Assembly: GCA_949130495.1 (NCBI GenBank)
Contig: OX422214.1
Span: 250,732,187 to 250,796,186 of the forward strand
Direction: 5' to 3'
DNA length: 64,000 nucleotides
Origin: Sambucus nigra
Taxonomy: Eukaryota > Streptophyta > Magnoliopsida > Dipsacales > Adoxaceae
A program made the translations under genes and the position numbers. The first letter of the stretch is position 1. Each line of letters starts with the position of its first letter. The notes beneath the pieces are model-generated. The model worked only from the letters and a program-made list of their open reading frames with translations, made no database searches and was not told the DNA's origin. Positions 49,223 to 61,844 of the stretch are shown here, piece by piece.

Positions 49223-50914
49223 TTATTCGCGCAACCACAAGGGGGAGTTCTCCTTCCTGGGTATCACATGCATGACGAGCACCTTGGACTCGATGTCTTG
49301 AAGGAAGCTTTCATGAAGTGTCATACCCTGGAAGTTATTCGTGTCCCTCAAACCCCGCCCTATCCACTGACCATCAAATATGTCCAGTATAAACATGCTC
49401 GTCCAACCAAGTGTCGACATCGGTCGGTTGAAGGGAGACAAATTGGGGAGTGGATCATCAAAGTCCGCACGTGTCGGCGATGAAGTAGCTATGTCCACAT
49501 ATTCGTCATCCTGCACCTCCTCCTCCTCCACCTTATCCTTCCCTTTCCCCTTACGGTTTCTGACCAATGAACGCTTCATGAATGAGAACATATCTTGGAC
49601 CGTCGCTTCCAAACGTGACAGCTTCGCATCATGCGAGTCCACCGTTCGAGCCAACCCGATGTTGATCGTCTCCAATCTGATGACCCTAGATTTGGCCACC
49701 AACGAGCTCACCCCCTTGTTCTCCCCTTGCGATCAGAACCAAGCACTTGGCTGAGTGCGTCTGTGGACAAAGATGCCTTGTTAGCATCAGACTGTGAAGG
49801 AGGGATGTTGAGTGGGGCTAGGATCACCGGCCATACACTCTGGTTGGTGCTTAGATTTCCAAATGGATTGAAACCATCTTTTGATATAGCAGAACGAATG
49901 TTGCGCTGTTCTGGAGAAAAATTGAGATACTCATAATTCATCCTCCTCCAAGCTGTAGAATCAATAGGATGACGCATGAGATTACCCCTACTTATTCCCT
50001 AGCATGCCAAGTCATTGCCTCCATTATCCATGGTACTATGATAAATTGCTTTAATCTAGGACCAACGAGAAAATATTTCAACACTTTTTGAGGCACTTTT
50101 GAGCTTGTGCCTTCTTTACTAGTAGATTGGACATATCTATGTTCATCGCAAACTGGACGACGATTGAGATTTTCATACTCCTTTCGGTATAGTATTGAGT
50201 CATACACACAAGCATGAATTGATTTATACTTCATTCCCAAACCTTTCAAACTGTTCTTCATAATATGATATCTATTTGGAAGCGTATTCTCCTTGGGTAG
50301 TAACCCCTTCATCCATTTCAAGATTCCTGTCACACTATTGCCAGACAAGCCGTACTGCGTCTTCAAACTGTGCAAACCAACCATGGAATGTAAAGTTATT
50401 TGATCTTTCTCACGACCAGAGTATAACGGTTGGGTCACTTTAAATTTTAAACTTTGGTAGTCATCGTTAAGGTTTATCGTAATATCTTCACGATCCCTTG
50501 AACCTTTTACATTATCAGTAACCTCATTCTTCTTGGCTTCATAAACTCCGTACGCATCATCAACTAAATCCTCCAACACATTATGATCTACGTCGTCCCC
50601 TTCTACATCTATCCTACTTGTTGAATGTTATTGTGAAGGTTGTTCGGGGACAAAAGGAACTTTTAATTCACTGTGAAAACTCCAAAATCGATAACTATCT
50701 TGCATACCTAATCTTAACAAATGTAATTCAACTATTTTCCACTCAAACTCCTTACCATTCTTACAACTAGCACACGGACACGAAAATATTCATCATTATG
50801 ACATCTCTTTGCGTATTTCACAAATTCATTCGCACCTCTACGAAACACATCCCCCATTCTATTTGTCTCACCCATCCACTCTTTGTATTTCGGATATCCC
50901 ATCACAGCTACCAC
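49223..50914 (-). pseudogene. CACTA transposase, deleted fusion of TNP2 start and Ptta-like end
   Basis: From 50914 the minus strand has a transposase-associated domain (KEWMGETNRM, ANEFVKYAKRC), frameshifted near 50770. The TNP2 N-terminal region runs 50579-49992 with LEDLVDDAYGVYEAK, SLKTQYGLSG, LLPKENTLPNRY, LGMKYKSIHACVYD and KVPQKVLKYFLVGPRLKQ. Another frame follows with LMRHPIDSTAW and DGFNPFGNLSTNQSVWPV (49977-49830). Then the catalytic core is missing: the frame goes directly to SLSTDALSQVLGSDRKGRTRG and a coiled-coil-like tail (HDAKLSRLEATVQDMFSF, 49711-49223), which resembles the Ptta/En-Spm transposase_24 type. The tail has a basic patch (RNRKGKGKDK) and acidic stretch. No DDE core is present, so this is not an active transposase. 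It is related to the pseudogene at 17463-19441. Confidence 0.82.
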
Positions 50915-51468
50915 AAATAATCACCTATTAAAGGTAAGAAGTGTATACTAATGGATTCGTATAAACAAAAGTTAGATTTATAGTATTTTTCATTTAATTT
51001 CTATTTCTTCCATCTCCTCTAAAGGGTGAGTGGTCCTATCCCATTCAAGACCGCATATTTCTATAATATACTTAACAGCTCATGCACATTGTTACGATTT
51101 GAGAAAAATTCGGCAGGATATCCTCATAGTTTTCCAAGTACATGACGTAGATTGGCAAGTGTGAGTATTATTTCAATTGATCAATTGAAATAATAGTCAC
51201 ATTTGTCAATCTAGTATGTACCCAGAGAACATTAAGATACGACTGCAGAACTTTCTCCAAAAGTAACAACTTTAAGCGATTAAGAATATTATTATACATA
51301 AATTATGCAGTCCCAAACAGTTCAAAAGGGACAATTCGAGAGATCTCATTACTGGGGTAATGACTCTCGAACGGGTCTAAGGGCTATTGAATGCATATGC
51401 ATAAGAACTAGAAGGCTAGTATCTATGCGCACTATATGTAATTTCAAGTATGTTTCATTTAATTATCA

Positions 51469-51471
<3 letters not shown>

Positions 51472-51544
<73 letters not shown>
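51472..51544. repeat. (TA)n microsatellite
   Basis: About 73 bp of uninterrupted TA repeats inside the CACTA element, 3' of the start of its minus-strand gene. Confidence 0.95.
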
Positions 51545-51548
<4 letters not shown>

Positions 51549-51960
51549 CGTTATACAATGTAATTTTCAAAAAAAGTTGAAAAATCCCACCCCCATATGG
51601 ACAATAATCCAGTGGTCATGCCACTTTTAAAATTAAACAACCCAACATCGATCCACTATAATCCAACCGCAATGGCAACAACAAATGTGTATCCCATACT
51701 CCTTCTAATTCATCTACTCAATTAATTCTTTTCATCAATTAAACTAACAATTAAAGTATACAATTATTAATTTAATAATTTATAATGAGGGGCAATCATA
51801 CTTGCATATGAAAGGGGCACTAACTATTAATTTACAAAAAAAATTAACAACCAATCAATATTAAATCAATCAATTCTGTTACAAGGGGCACTACAATATG
51901 AGGGGCAATATCTAATAAACGAATACAAATTTAATTAAAAAAACACAAACACTCACATAT

Positions 51961-52058
51961 ACACCCCCTCCCCCCCACCCCCTGCTCTCCCCCTCCCCCT
52001 CGCCCACCCCCACCCCCGCCCCTGCCCTACCCCCTCCCCCCCGCTGCCCCTGCCCACC

Positions 52059-52095
<37 letters not shown>

Positions 52096-52270
52096 CATAT
52101 GCACATATACGCACACACACACATATACACACACATATATACACACATAAACACACACACACACACACATACCCCCTCCTCCCAGCCTTGCTACCTCCCC
52201 CCCACACATACACCACACACACGCACATATACACACATGCACATATACATACACATATACATAGACATTT
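51961..52270. repeat. C-rich and (CA)n low-complexity stretch in the CACTA element
   Basis: A C/CCCT-rich stretch (51963-52060) is followed by CA repeats mixed with TATA steps up to 52262. This is about 300 bp of simple sequence with no coding value; the long ORFs here on both strands are artefacts. Confidence 0.9.
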
Positions 52271-52409
52271 ACATAAATGGGGGAGAAATAGAGAGAAAAC
52301 ATACTAAAGTTGTAGAGAGGGAGAGAGCAGTCGCTAGAGAGAGAGAGAGAAATGAAGGGAACGAATTTGGTGGGAAAAAAAGAAGGGGGAGGTTTTTTTT
52401 AGTGACAGA

Positions 52410-52600
52410 TTTATCACGGACGTGTCATGGTCATTGACCATGACAAGTCCATGACAAACATCACTTGTCACGGGCTTGTCACGGTCATTGACCGTGACAA
52501 GTCTTTGTCACGGACTTATCACGGTCAATGACCGTGATAAAAAAAATGTGTATTTTTGTGTCACGGTCATTGAGTGTGACAAGCCTGGCCACTAAAAAGG
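52410..52600. repeat. Right subterminal repeats of the CACTA element
   Basis: Repeats of ATCACGGACGTGTCATGGTC, TCACGGTCATTGACCGTGA and TCACGGTCAATGACCGTGA, matching the left end. Full dyads sit at about 52477-52499 and 52518-52540. Confidence 0.88.
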
Positions 52601-54602
52601 TGATAATTTTACCATTTTGGTGTAGTGCCGTGAGAGGCGCCAACACATTGTACGGGACCAATGTAACTCTTAGGAACTGACAGCGTGATCACGGGACCCA
52701 CGGTTTGAGAGAACCACAATAATTTGAGAATATTTATACTTTGGCTTTAAAACATGGCACTAGAGGGCGAAATCACGAAACACCCCCTATACGGCCCCAT
52801 GAGAGCTGCCAACACCTCGTACAAGTCCACTGTAATTCATAGGAGCTGAACGCATAGTCATGGGACCCCCAATTTGGGAGCACAGTGATAATTTGAGAAT
52901 ATATACACAGGCTTGAAAACATGGCTTTAGAGGGTAAAATTCGGAAACACCTCCCAACGGCCCCGTGAGAGGCGACAATAGCATGCACGGGACCATTGTA
53001 AATCGTTGGAAGTGACCGCATGGTCATGGGACCCCTGATTTGGGTGTACGATTATAATTTGAGAATACTTACACTTGGGCTTGAATACATGAAGTTAGAG
53101 GGCACAACCCCAAAACACCCCCAAAACGTCCCAGTGAGCGGCATTAATACCTCGCACAGGACCATTATAACCCGTAGGAACTGACCTCACATGGCCCTCG
53201 GTTTAAGAGCACGATGATTATTTGAGAATATCTACACTTTGCGTTTAAAACATGGCGTTAGAGGGAAAAACGATGAGACACCCTCCGAACGGCTCTATAA
53301 GAGGCGCCAAAACTTATGACGGGACCAATATAACTCGTTGGAACTGATCGCGTGGTAAATAGAACCCGGTTTGAGAGCATGACAATAATTTGAGAATATA
53401 TACACATAGGCTTAATAACTTGGCATCAGATGGTGATACCATTAAACACCCCCCATACGGCCCCGTGAGAGGCGTCAACACTTAGGACATGACTAATGTA
53501 ACTCGTAGGAACTGACTGCGTGGTCATGTGACCCCTGATTTAAGAGAACCAAGATAGTTTGAGAATATCTATACTTTGGCATTAAAGCATGGCGTTAGAG
53601 GGTAAAACCCTGAAATATCACCAAAATGGCCCCGTGAGAGGCACCAATACCTTACACGATACCAATATAACTCGTTGGAACTGGTCGCATGGTCACGAGA
53701 TCCCCGATTTGAGAGCATGGTTATAATTTGGGAATGTCCATATTTAGGCTTGAAAACTTGGCATTAGAGTGCAAAACCCTAAAACACCGCCCCAAATGGT
53801 CCTTGAGAGGCGCCAACACCTTGCACGAGACCAATATAACTCGTTGGAACTGACCGCATGCTCATGGGACGCCCAATTTGATATCACGATGATAATATGA
53901 GAATATCTTCACTTAGGATTGAAAACATGGTGTTCGAGGATGAAACCTGAAAGCACCCACTAAATGGCCTGGTGAGACGCACCAACACATTCCACGGGAC
54001 AAATATAACTCATAGGAACTTATTGTGTCATCAAGGGACCCCTGGTTTGAGAGCACATTGATAATTTGAGAATACACTTAGGCTTAAAAACATGACGTTA
54101 GAGGGCAAAACCTCGAAACACCGCCCAAACGGTCCTATGAAAGGAGCCAACACATCGCACGAGACCAATGTAACTTATAGAAACTGACTGCGTGGTCAAA
54201 GGATCCCCAGTTTGAGATCTCGATGATTATTTGAGAATATTTACACTTAGGCTTGAAAATAAGGCCTTAGAGGATGAAACCCCGAAACACCCTCCAAATG
54301 GTCCCGTAAGAGGCCCCAACACTTCGCACGGATCCCATGTAAGTCGTTGGAATTGACTGCGTGGTAATGGGACCCCCGATTAGAGAGCACTGTGATAATT
54401 TGAGAATATCTACACTTAGGCTTGAAAACATGGCATTAGAGGGAGAAACTGTTAAACACCCACCAAATTACTCGGTGAAAGGTGCCATAACCTCGCTTGG
54501 GACCAATTAACATGTAGGAGCCTACCTCATGGTCATGGGACCCCCGATTTGAGAGAACGCTGATAGATTATGAATATCTACACTTAGTATTGAAAACATG
54601 GC

Positions 54603-57600
54603 GTTAGGGGGTGAAACCCCGAAACACCCACCAAACGACCTTGTGAGAGGTGCCAATACCTTGCACGGGACCAATGTCACCTGTAAGAACTGACCGCGTG
54701 GTAATGGGACCCTCGGTTTGAGGGCACGATGCTAGTTTGTGAATATCTACAATTAGGCTTGAAAATGTGGAGTTAGAGCGCAAAACCCTAAAACAGTCTC
54801 TAAACGGCCTCGTGAGAGGCGCTAACACCTCGCACGGGACCAATGTAACTCGTAGAAACTGACCGCATGGTCATGGGACCCCCGCTATGAGAGCACCATG
54901 ATTATTTTAGAATATTTATACTTAGTTTTGAAAGTATGGCATTGAATGGGGAAACCCTGAGACACAACCCAAATGGTCTAGTAAGAGGCACTAAAACTTC
55001 GCACGGGACTAATGTCATTAATAGGAACTGATCGGGTGGTAACGGGACCCCAAGTTTGATAGCACGATGTTAATTTAAGAATATCTACACTTATGATTGA
55101 AAACATGGCATTAGAGGAAAAAACCACGAAAGACCCCCTTCGTATACGGCCCCATGAGAGGGGCCAACACCTCGTACGGGACCAATATAATTCTCAGGAA
55201 CTAATAGCATAGCCAGGGACCCCCCGATTTGAGAGAACGATAATAATTTGAGAATATCAACACTTAAGTTCGAAAACATGGCTCTAGAGGGGGAAATTCC
55301 AAAACGCCACCCAAACAGCCATGTGAAAGGTAGCAACACCTCGCACGGGACCAAGGTTACTCGTTGGAACGGACCGTGTGGTCACGGGACCCCCCATTTG
55401 AGAGAATGGTGATAATTTGAGAATACCAACACTTGGGATTGAAAACATGGCGGAAAACTTCAAAATAGTTCTGAAGGACCCCGTGAGAGTCACCAACACC
55501 TCGAACGGGACCAATGTAACTCGTAGGAACTGACCACGTGGTCATGAGGCCCTTGGTTTAAAGATCACGATGATAATATTAGAATATCTACACTTAGGTT
55601 TAAAAACATAGGCATTAGATGGAAAAATTCTGAAACACCACTCAAACGGCCCTGCGAGAGGCACCAACACCTCTCATTGAACTAATGTAACTCATGGGAA
55701 CTGACCGCGTGGTCATGGGACCCCCCGTTTGAGAGTATGGAGATAATTTGAGAATATTTACACTTAGGCTTGGAAACATGGTGTTAGAGGGCGAAACCCC
55801 GAAACACCCCCTAAACAGCCCATGAGCGGCACCAACACCTTGCACGGGACCAATGTAACTCATAACAATTGACCGTGTGGTCATGAGACCCCTGGTTTGA
55901 GAGCCTAGTGATAATTTTAGAATATCTATACCTAGGGTTGAAAACATGGCGTTTGAGGATGAAATCCCGAAACTCCCCCCAAACGGCCTCGTGAAAGGCA
56001 CCAACACCTCACACAAGACCAATGTAACTCATAGGAACTGACTGCGCGGTTACGAGACCCCCCCGGTTTGAGAGCATGATGATAGTATGAGAATATCAAC
56101 ACTTACTATTGAAAACTTGGCGTTAGGGGGTGAAACCCCGAAGAACCTCCCAAACAGCCTTGTGAGATGTGCCAATAGCTCGCACATGATGAATGTTACT
56201 CGTAGGAACTGGCCGCTTTTTAACGAGACCCTAGATTTGAGGGAATGATGATAATTTTTAAATATCTACACTAATGGTTGAAAACATGGAGTGAGAGGGC
56301 AAACCCCCAAGACATCCTCCAAACGACCCCGTGAGAGGCGCTAACACCTCGCAAGGGACCAATGCAACTCATATGAATCGATCGTGTGGTCACAAGACCC
56401 TTGTTTTGAGGGAACGATGATAATTTGATAATATCTACACTAACGCTTAAAATATGGAGTTAAAGGGAAAACTCCAAAAACACCCTCTAAACGGCCCCGT
56501 GCGAGGTGCCAACACCTCGCACAGGACCAATGTAACTCGTAGGAACTGATCGCCTGGTCACATGACCCCCGTTATAAGAGCACAATGATTATTTTAGAAT
56601 GTCTACACTTAGGATTTAAAGAAAGGCAATGGAGGGCAAAATCCCAAGACACCACCCAAACGAGCCCGTGAGAGGCGCTAAAACTTTGCACAGGACCAAT
56701 GTACCTCATAGGAACTGATCGCGTGGTAACGAGTCCCCTGATTCGAGAGCACGATGATAATTTGAGAATATCTACACTTAGACCTAAAAACATGGAATTA
56801 AAGGGCAAAACCACAAAACAACCCCAATACGGTCCTGTGGAGGCGTCAACACCTCGCATGGGACCAATGAAATTCATAGGAAATGATCGCATAGTCACAA
56901 GACCTCCGATTTTAGAGCACGATGATAATTTGATAATATCAACACTTAGGCTAAAAACATGGCGTTAGGGTGAAATTTAAAAACACCTCCCAAACGGCCA
57001 CGTGAGAGGTGACAACACCTCACATGGGGCCAATGTAACTCGTTGGAAGTGACCACTTGGTCATGAGACCCCTGGTTTGAGAGCATAGTGATAATTTGAG
57101 AATACCAACACTTGGGCTTAAAAACATGGCGTTAGAGGGAAAAACCTCAAAACACTCCTAAACGACCTTGTGAGAGGCACCAACAGCTCGCACGGGACCA
57201 ATGTAACTCGTAGGAACTGACCACGTGGTCACGAGACCCCTGGCTTAAAGATCACGTCGATAATATGAGAATATCAACACTTAGGCTTAGAAACACAGGC
57301 ATTAGAGGGAGAACCATTGAGACACCTCCCAAACGGCCCCTTGAGAGGCACCAACACATCTCACGAAACCAACATAACTCGTAGGAACTGACCGCGTGGT
57401 CATGGGACCCTCGATTTGAGAGTATGGGGATAATTTGATAATATCTTCACTTAGGCTTGGAAAGAAGGCGTTAGAGGGAGAAACCAAAAAACACCCCCCA
57501 TTCGTCCCCGTGAGAGGCGCCAATACCTCGCACGAGACCAATGAAATTCGTAGGAACTGATCACATAATCACGGGACCCCCGATTTGAGAGGGACATGGT

Positions 57601-58650
57601 AATTTAAGAATATCAACACTTAGACTAAAAAACATTGCGTTAGAGGGTGAAATTCTGAAACACCACCCAAACAACCATGGGAAAAGTGGCAACATCTCGC
57701 ATGGGACCAATGTAATTCACACGAACTAATCACATAGTCATGGGACCCCGAATTTTAGAGCATGATAATAATTTGAGAATATCAACACTTATGCTCGAAA
57801 ACATGGCGTTAAAGGGTGAAATTTTGAAACATCGCCCAAACGGCCATGTGAGAGGCGGAAACACCTCGCACGGTACCAATGTAACTCGTTGGAACTGACC
57901 GCGTGGTGACGGGACCTCCAGTTTTAGAGCACAATGATAATTTGTGAATACCAACACATGGGCTTGAAAACATGGCGTTAGAGGGAAAAACCTCACAACA
58001 CTCCTAAAGTACCTCGTGAGAGACACCAACACCTCGCATGGGACCAATGTTACTCATAGGAACTGATAGCGTGGTTATGGGGCCCTTGGTTTAAAGATCA
58101 CGACAATAATATAAGAATATCTACACTTAGGCTTAACAACATAGGCATTAGATGGCAAAACCCTGAAACACCACCCAAACTGCCCCGTGAGAGGCACCAA
58201 AACCTCGTACGTAACCAACGTAACTGGTAAGAACTGATTACATGGTCATGGGACCCCCGATCTGAAAGTATGGTGATAGTTTGAGAATATCTACACTTAG
58301 GCTTTGAAACATGGCATTAGAGGGAGAAACACCAAAACACCCCCAAACGACCCCGTGAGTGGAACCAACATCTTGCACAGGACAATGTAACTCGTAAGAA
58401 CAGACCGCGTGGTCACGTGACCCCCAGTTTTAGAGCATGCTAATAATTTTAGAATATATATACTCAGGGTTAAAACATGGAGTTTGAGGATGAAATCCTG
58501 AAACTCCCCCAAACGGCCTTGTGGGAGGCACCAACACCTCGTACAAGACCAATGTAACTCGTAGGAACTGATCGCGCGGTCACGAGACCCCCAATTTTAA
58601 AGCAGGATGATAGTTTGAGAATATCAACACTTAGTATTGAAAACAGGGTG
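54603..58650 (+). repeat. Nine-monomer cassette A-I and its expanded copy
   Basis: Unit 1 (54603-56121, 9 x 168.8 bp) reads A (GTTAGGGGGTGAA), B (AATGTGGAGTTAGAG), C (ATGATTATTTTAGAAT), D (ACCACGAAAGACCCCC), E (AATATCAACACTTA), F (AATACCAACACTTGG), G (TTTAAAGATCACGATGATAA), H (GAGAGTATGG) and I (GGCGTTTGAGGATGAAAT), then A again at 56122. Unit 2 (56122-58649, 15 monomers) has the same order with extra copies: A B B C D E F G H E E F G H I. Confidence 0.8.
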
Positions 58651-61600
58651 TTAGGGGGTGAACCCCCCCCCCCCCCCCAAACGGCCTTGTGAAAGGTGCT
58701 AATACCTTGCACGGGACCAATGTTACTCGTAGGAACTGGATGCTTTCTAGCGAGACCCCCTAGTTTTAGGGCATGACAATAATGTTATAATATCTACACT
58801 AACGCTTAAAAATGTGTAGTTAGAGGGAAAACCCCCAAAACACCCTCCAAACGGCCCCGTGAGAGGCACTAACACCTCGAACGGGACCAATGTAACTTGT
58901 AGGAACTGATCGTGTGGTCACATGACCCTTGTTTTGAGAGCACGATGATTATTTTAGAATATCCACACTTAGGCTTTAAATCATGGCATTAGAGGGAGAA
59001 ACCTCGAGATCCTACTAAAATGAGCCTGTGAGAGGCGTTAAAACATCGCACAGAACTAATAAAACTTGTAGGAACTGATCGCGTGGTAAGGAGACCCCTG
59101 GTTCGAGAGCACAATGATAATTTGAGAATAACTACACTTATGCCTCAAAACATAGCATTAGAGGGCGAAACCACGAAACACCCCCCATACGGACCCGTGA
59201 GAATCACCAACACCTCTCATGGGACCAATGAAACTTATAGGAACTTATCACATAGTCACACGACCCTCAGTTTCATAGCACGATGAAAATTTGAGAATAT
59301 CTCACTTAGGCTTGAAAACATTGCGTTAGAGGGTAAAATTTCAAAACACCTCCCAAACATCCCCGTGAGAGGCGGAAACACCTCGCATAGGACCAATGTA
59401 ACTCATTGGAAGTGATCGCGTGGTCACAGGACCCCCTGTTTGAAATCACGATGAGAAGTTGAGAATACCTACACTTGTGCTTAAAAACATGATGTTTGAG
59501 GGAAAAACCTCAAACCACGCGCCAAACGGCCAAGTGAGAGGCTCTAACACTTTACACAGGACCTTCGTAACTCGTAGGAACTGACCTCGTGGTCACGGGG
59601 CTCTCATTTTAAGATCCCATAAATAATTTGAGAATATCAACACTTCGTATTGAAAACATGTCCTTAGAGGGCGAAATGCCGAAGCACCCACCAAACGGCT
59701 CCGTAAGATGTGCCAAAACTTCTAACAGGACCAATATAACTTATTCAAACTGATCGTGTTGTAATGGGAACCCCATTTTGAGAGCACGAAGATAATCGGA
59801 GAATATCTACACAGAGGCTTTAAAACATGGCATTAGATGGCGAAACCATGAAACATCCCCCATACGGCCCGACGAGAGGCGTCAACACTTCGCACGGGAC
59901 TAAAGTAACTCATAGGAACTGATTGCGTGGTCACGGGACCCCCAATTTGAGAGAACCGCCATAATTTGAGAATATCTATACTTGGGTTTTAAAACATGGC
60001 CTTAGAGGGCCAAATCCTTAAAAATCGACTAAATGGCCTTGTGAGAGGCACCAATAGCTCGCACGAGACAATATAACTCGTTGGAACTGACCGCGTGGCC
60101 ACAGGACCCCCAATTTGAGTTCACATCGATAGTTTGAAATTATCTACACTTAGGCTTCAAAACATGGCATTAGAGGGCGATACCCCGAAATACCTCCCAA
60201 ACACCTTCGTGAGAGGCACAACACCTCGCACGGGACCAATATAACCCGTTGGAACTGGCCGCGTGGTCATGAGACCCTCGATTTGAGAACCTAGTGATAA
60301 TTTGAGAATATTTACACATAGCCATGGAAACATGGCGTTAGAGTGCAAAATCCCAAAACACCTCCCAAATGTCCCTATAAGAGGCACCAACTCCTCGTGC
60401 GAGACCAATATAACTCGTTAGAACTGATCGCATGGTCAAGACACCTCCGTTAGAGATCACAGTGACAATTTGATAATATCTTCACTGAGGCTTAAAAACA
60501 TGGTTTTAGAGGGAGAAACTCCGAAACACCCCCAAATGACCCGGTGAGAGGTGCCACAACCTCGCACGGGACCAATTAACTCGTAGCAACTAATCCCGTG
60601 GTCACGTGATTCCCGATTTGAGAGAACAATGATAGTTTTCGAACATCTACACTTAGGATTAAAAACATGACGTTAGGGGGTGAAACCCCCGAACACCCAC
60701 CAAATAGTCTCGTGAGAGGCACTAATACCTCGCACGAGACAAATGTTACTCATAGGAACTGATCGCGTGGTAAGGGGACCCTCAGTTCGAGGGCATGGTG
60801 ATAATTTGATAATATGCAGAATTAAGCTTGAAAATATGGAGTTAGAGGGCAAAACCACGCCCCCTGCATATGGCCCGTTGAGAGGCGCCAACACCTCGCA
60901 CGGGACCAATGTAATTAACAGGAACTATTCACATAGTCACAAGACCACCTACTTGAGAGAATGATAATAATTTGAGAATATCAACACTTAGGCTAAAAAA
61001 CATGGCGTTACAGGATGAAATTCCAAAACACCGCCCAAACCGCAACGTGAGAGGCGGCAACACCTCACTCGGGACCAATGCAATTCATTGGAACTGACCG
61101 CGTGGTCACGAGACCCCCGATTTGAGAGAACGGTGATAATTTTAGAATACCAACATTTGGGCTTAAAAACATGGCATTATAGGGAAAATTCCCAAAACAT
61201 TTCTAAACGATCCCATAAGAGGCACCAACACCTCTCATGGGACCAATGTACCTCGTAGGAACTAACCGCGTGGTCATGGGATCCCCGATTTAAAGATCAG
61301 GACGATAATATGAGAATATCTACACTTAGTCTTAAAAACATAGGCATTAGAGGGTGAAGCCCCGAAACACCACCCAAACAGCCCCATGAGAGGCACTAAC
61401 ACCTCGTACGGAACCATCCTAACTCGTAGGAATTGATCGCATAGTCATGGGACCCCCGTTTTGAGAGCATGGCGATAATTTGAGGATTTCTACCCTTAGG
61501 CTTGGAAGCATGGCGTTAGAGGGAGAAAAACTCCCCAAACGGCCCCGTGAGAGGCACCAACACCTCGTACGGGACTAATGTTACTCGTAAGAACTGACCG

Positions 61601-61844
61601 CGTGGTCACGGGACCCCTGGTTTGGGAGCATGGTGATAATTTTAGAATATCTATACTTAGGGTTGAAAACATGGAGTTTGAGGATGAAATCCCGAAACTC
61701 CCCCCTAAACTTTCTCGTGATAGGCACCAACACCTCGCATAATACCAATGTAACTCGTAGGAACTGACCGTGTGGTCATGAGACCCCAGTTTGAGAGCAC
61801 GATGATAGTTTGAGAATATCAAGACTTAGTGTTGAAAACATGGC

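Larger units (their letters stand above)
48614..52627 (-). mobile_element. CACTA (En/Spm) DNA transposon, internally deleted, 4,014 bp
   Basis: The left end is CACTACACCAAATATG; the right end is the inverse (CCATTTTGGTGTAGTG). A 3-bp target duplication fits: CCA at 48611 and CCG at 52628, where CCG-to-CCA is a CpG transition. Removing the element and one triplet restores a normal monomer (CCCCGTGAGAGG). Both subterminal regions are packed with a dyad repeat. The minus strand carries a broken, internally fused transposase gene. It probably moved in trans. Confidence 0.95.

Noticed and set aside
51912..52437. ORFs over the CA-rich and C-rich stretch of the CACTA element
   Set aside because: Peptides are only C/V/Y/G or H/T/I repeats, the translation of simple sequence.
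54603..56122. Telomere-like or rDNA spacer origin of the satellite
   Set aside because: No TTTAGGG arrays and no rRNA sequence were seen; GTTAGGGGG is one monomer variant only.
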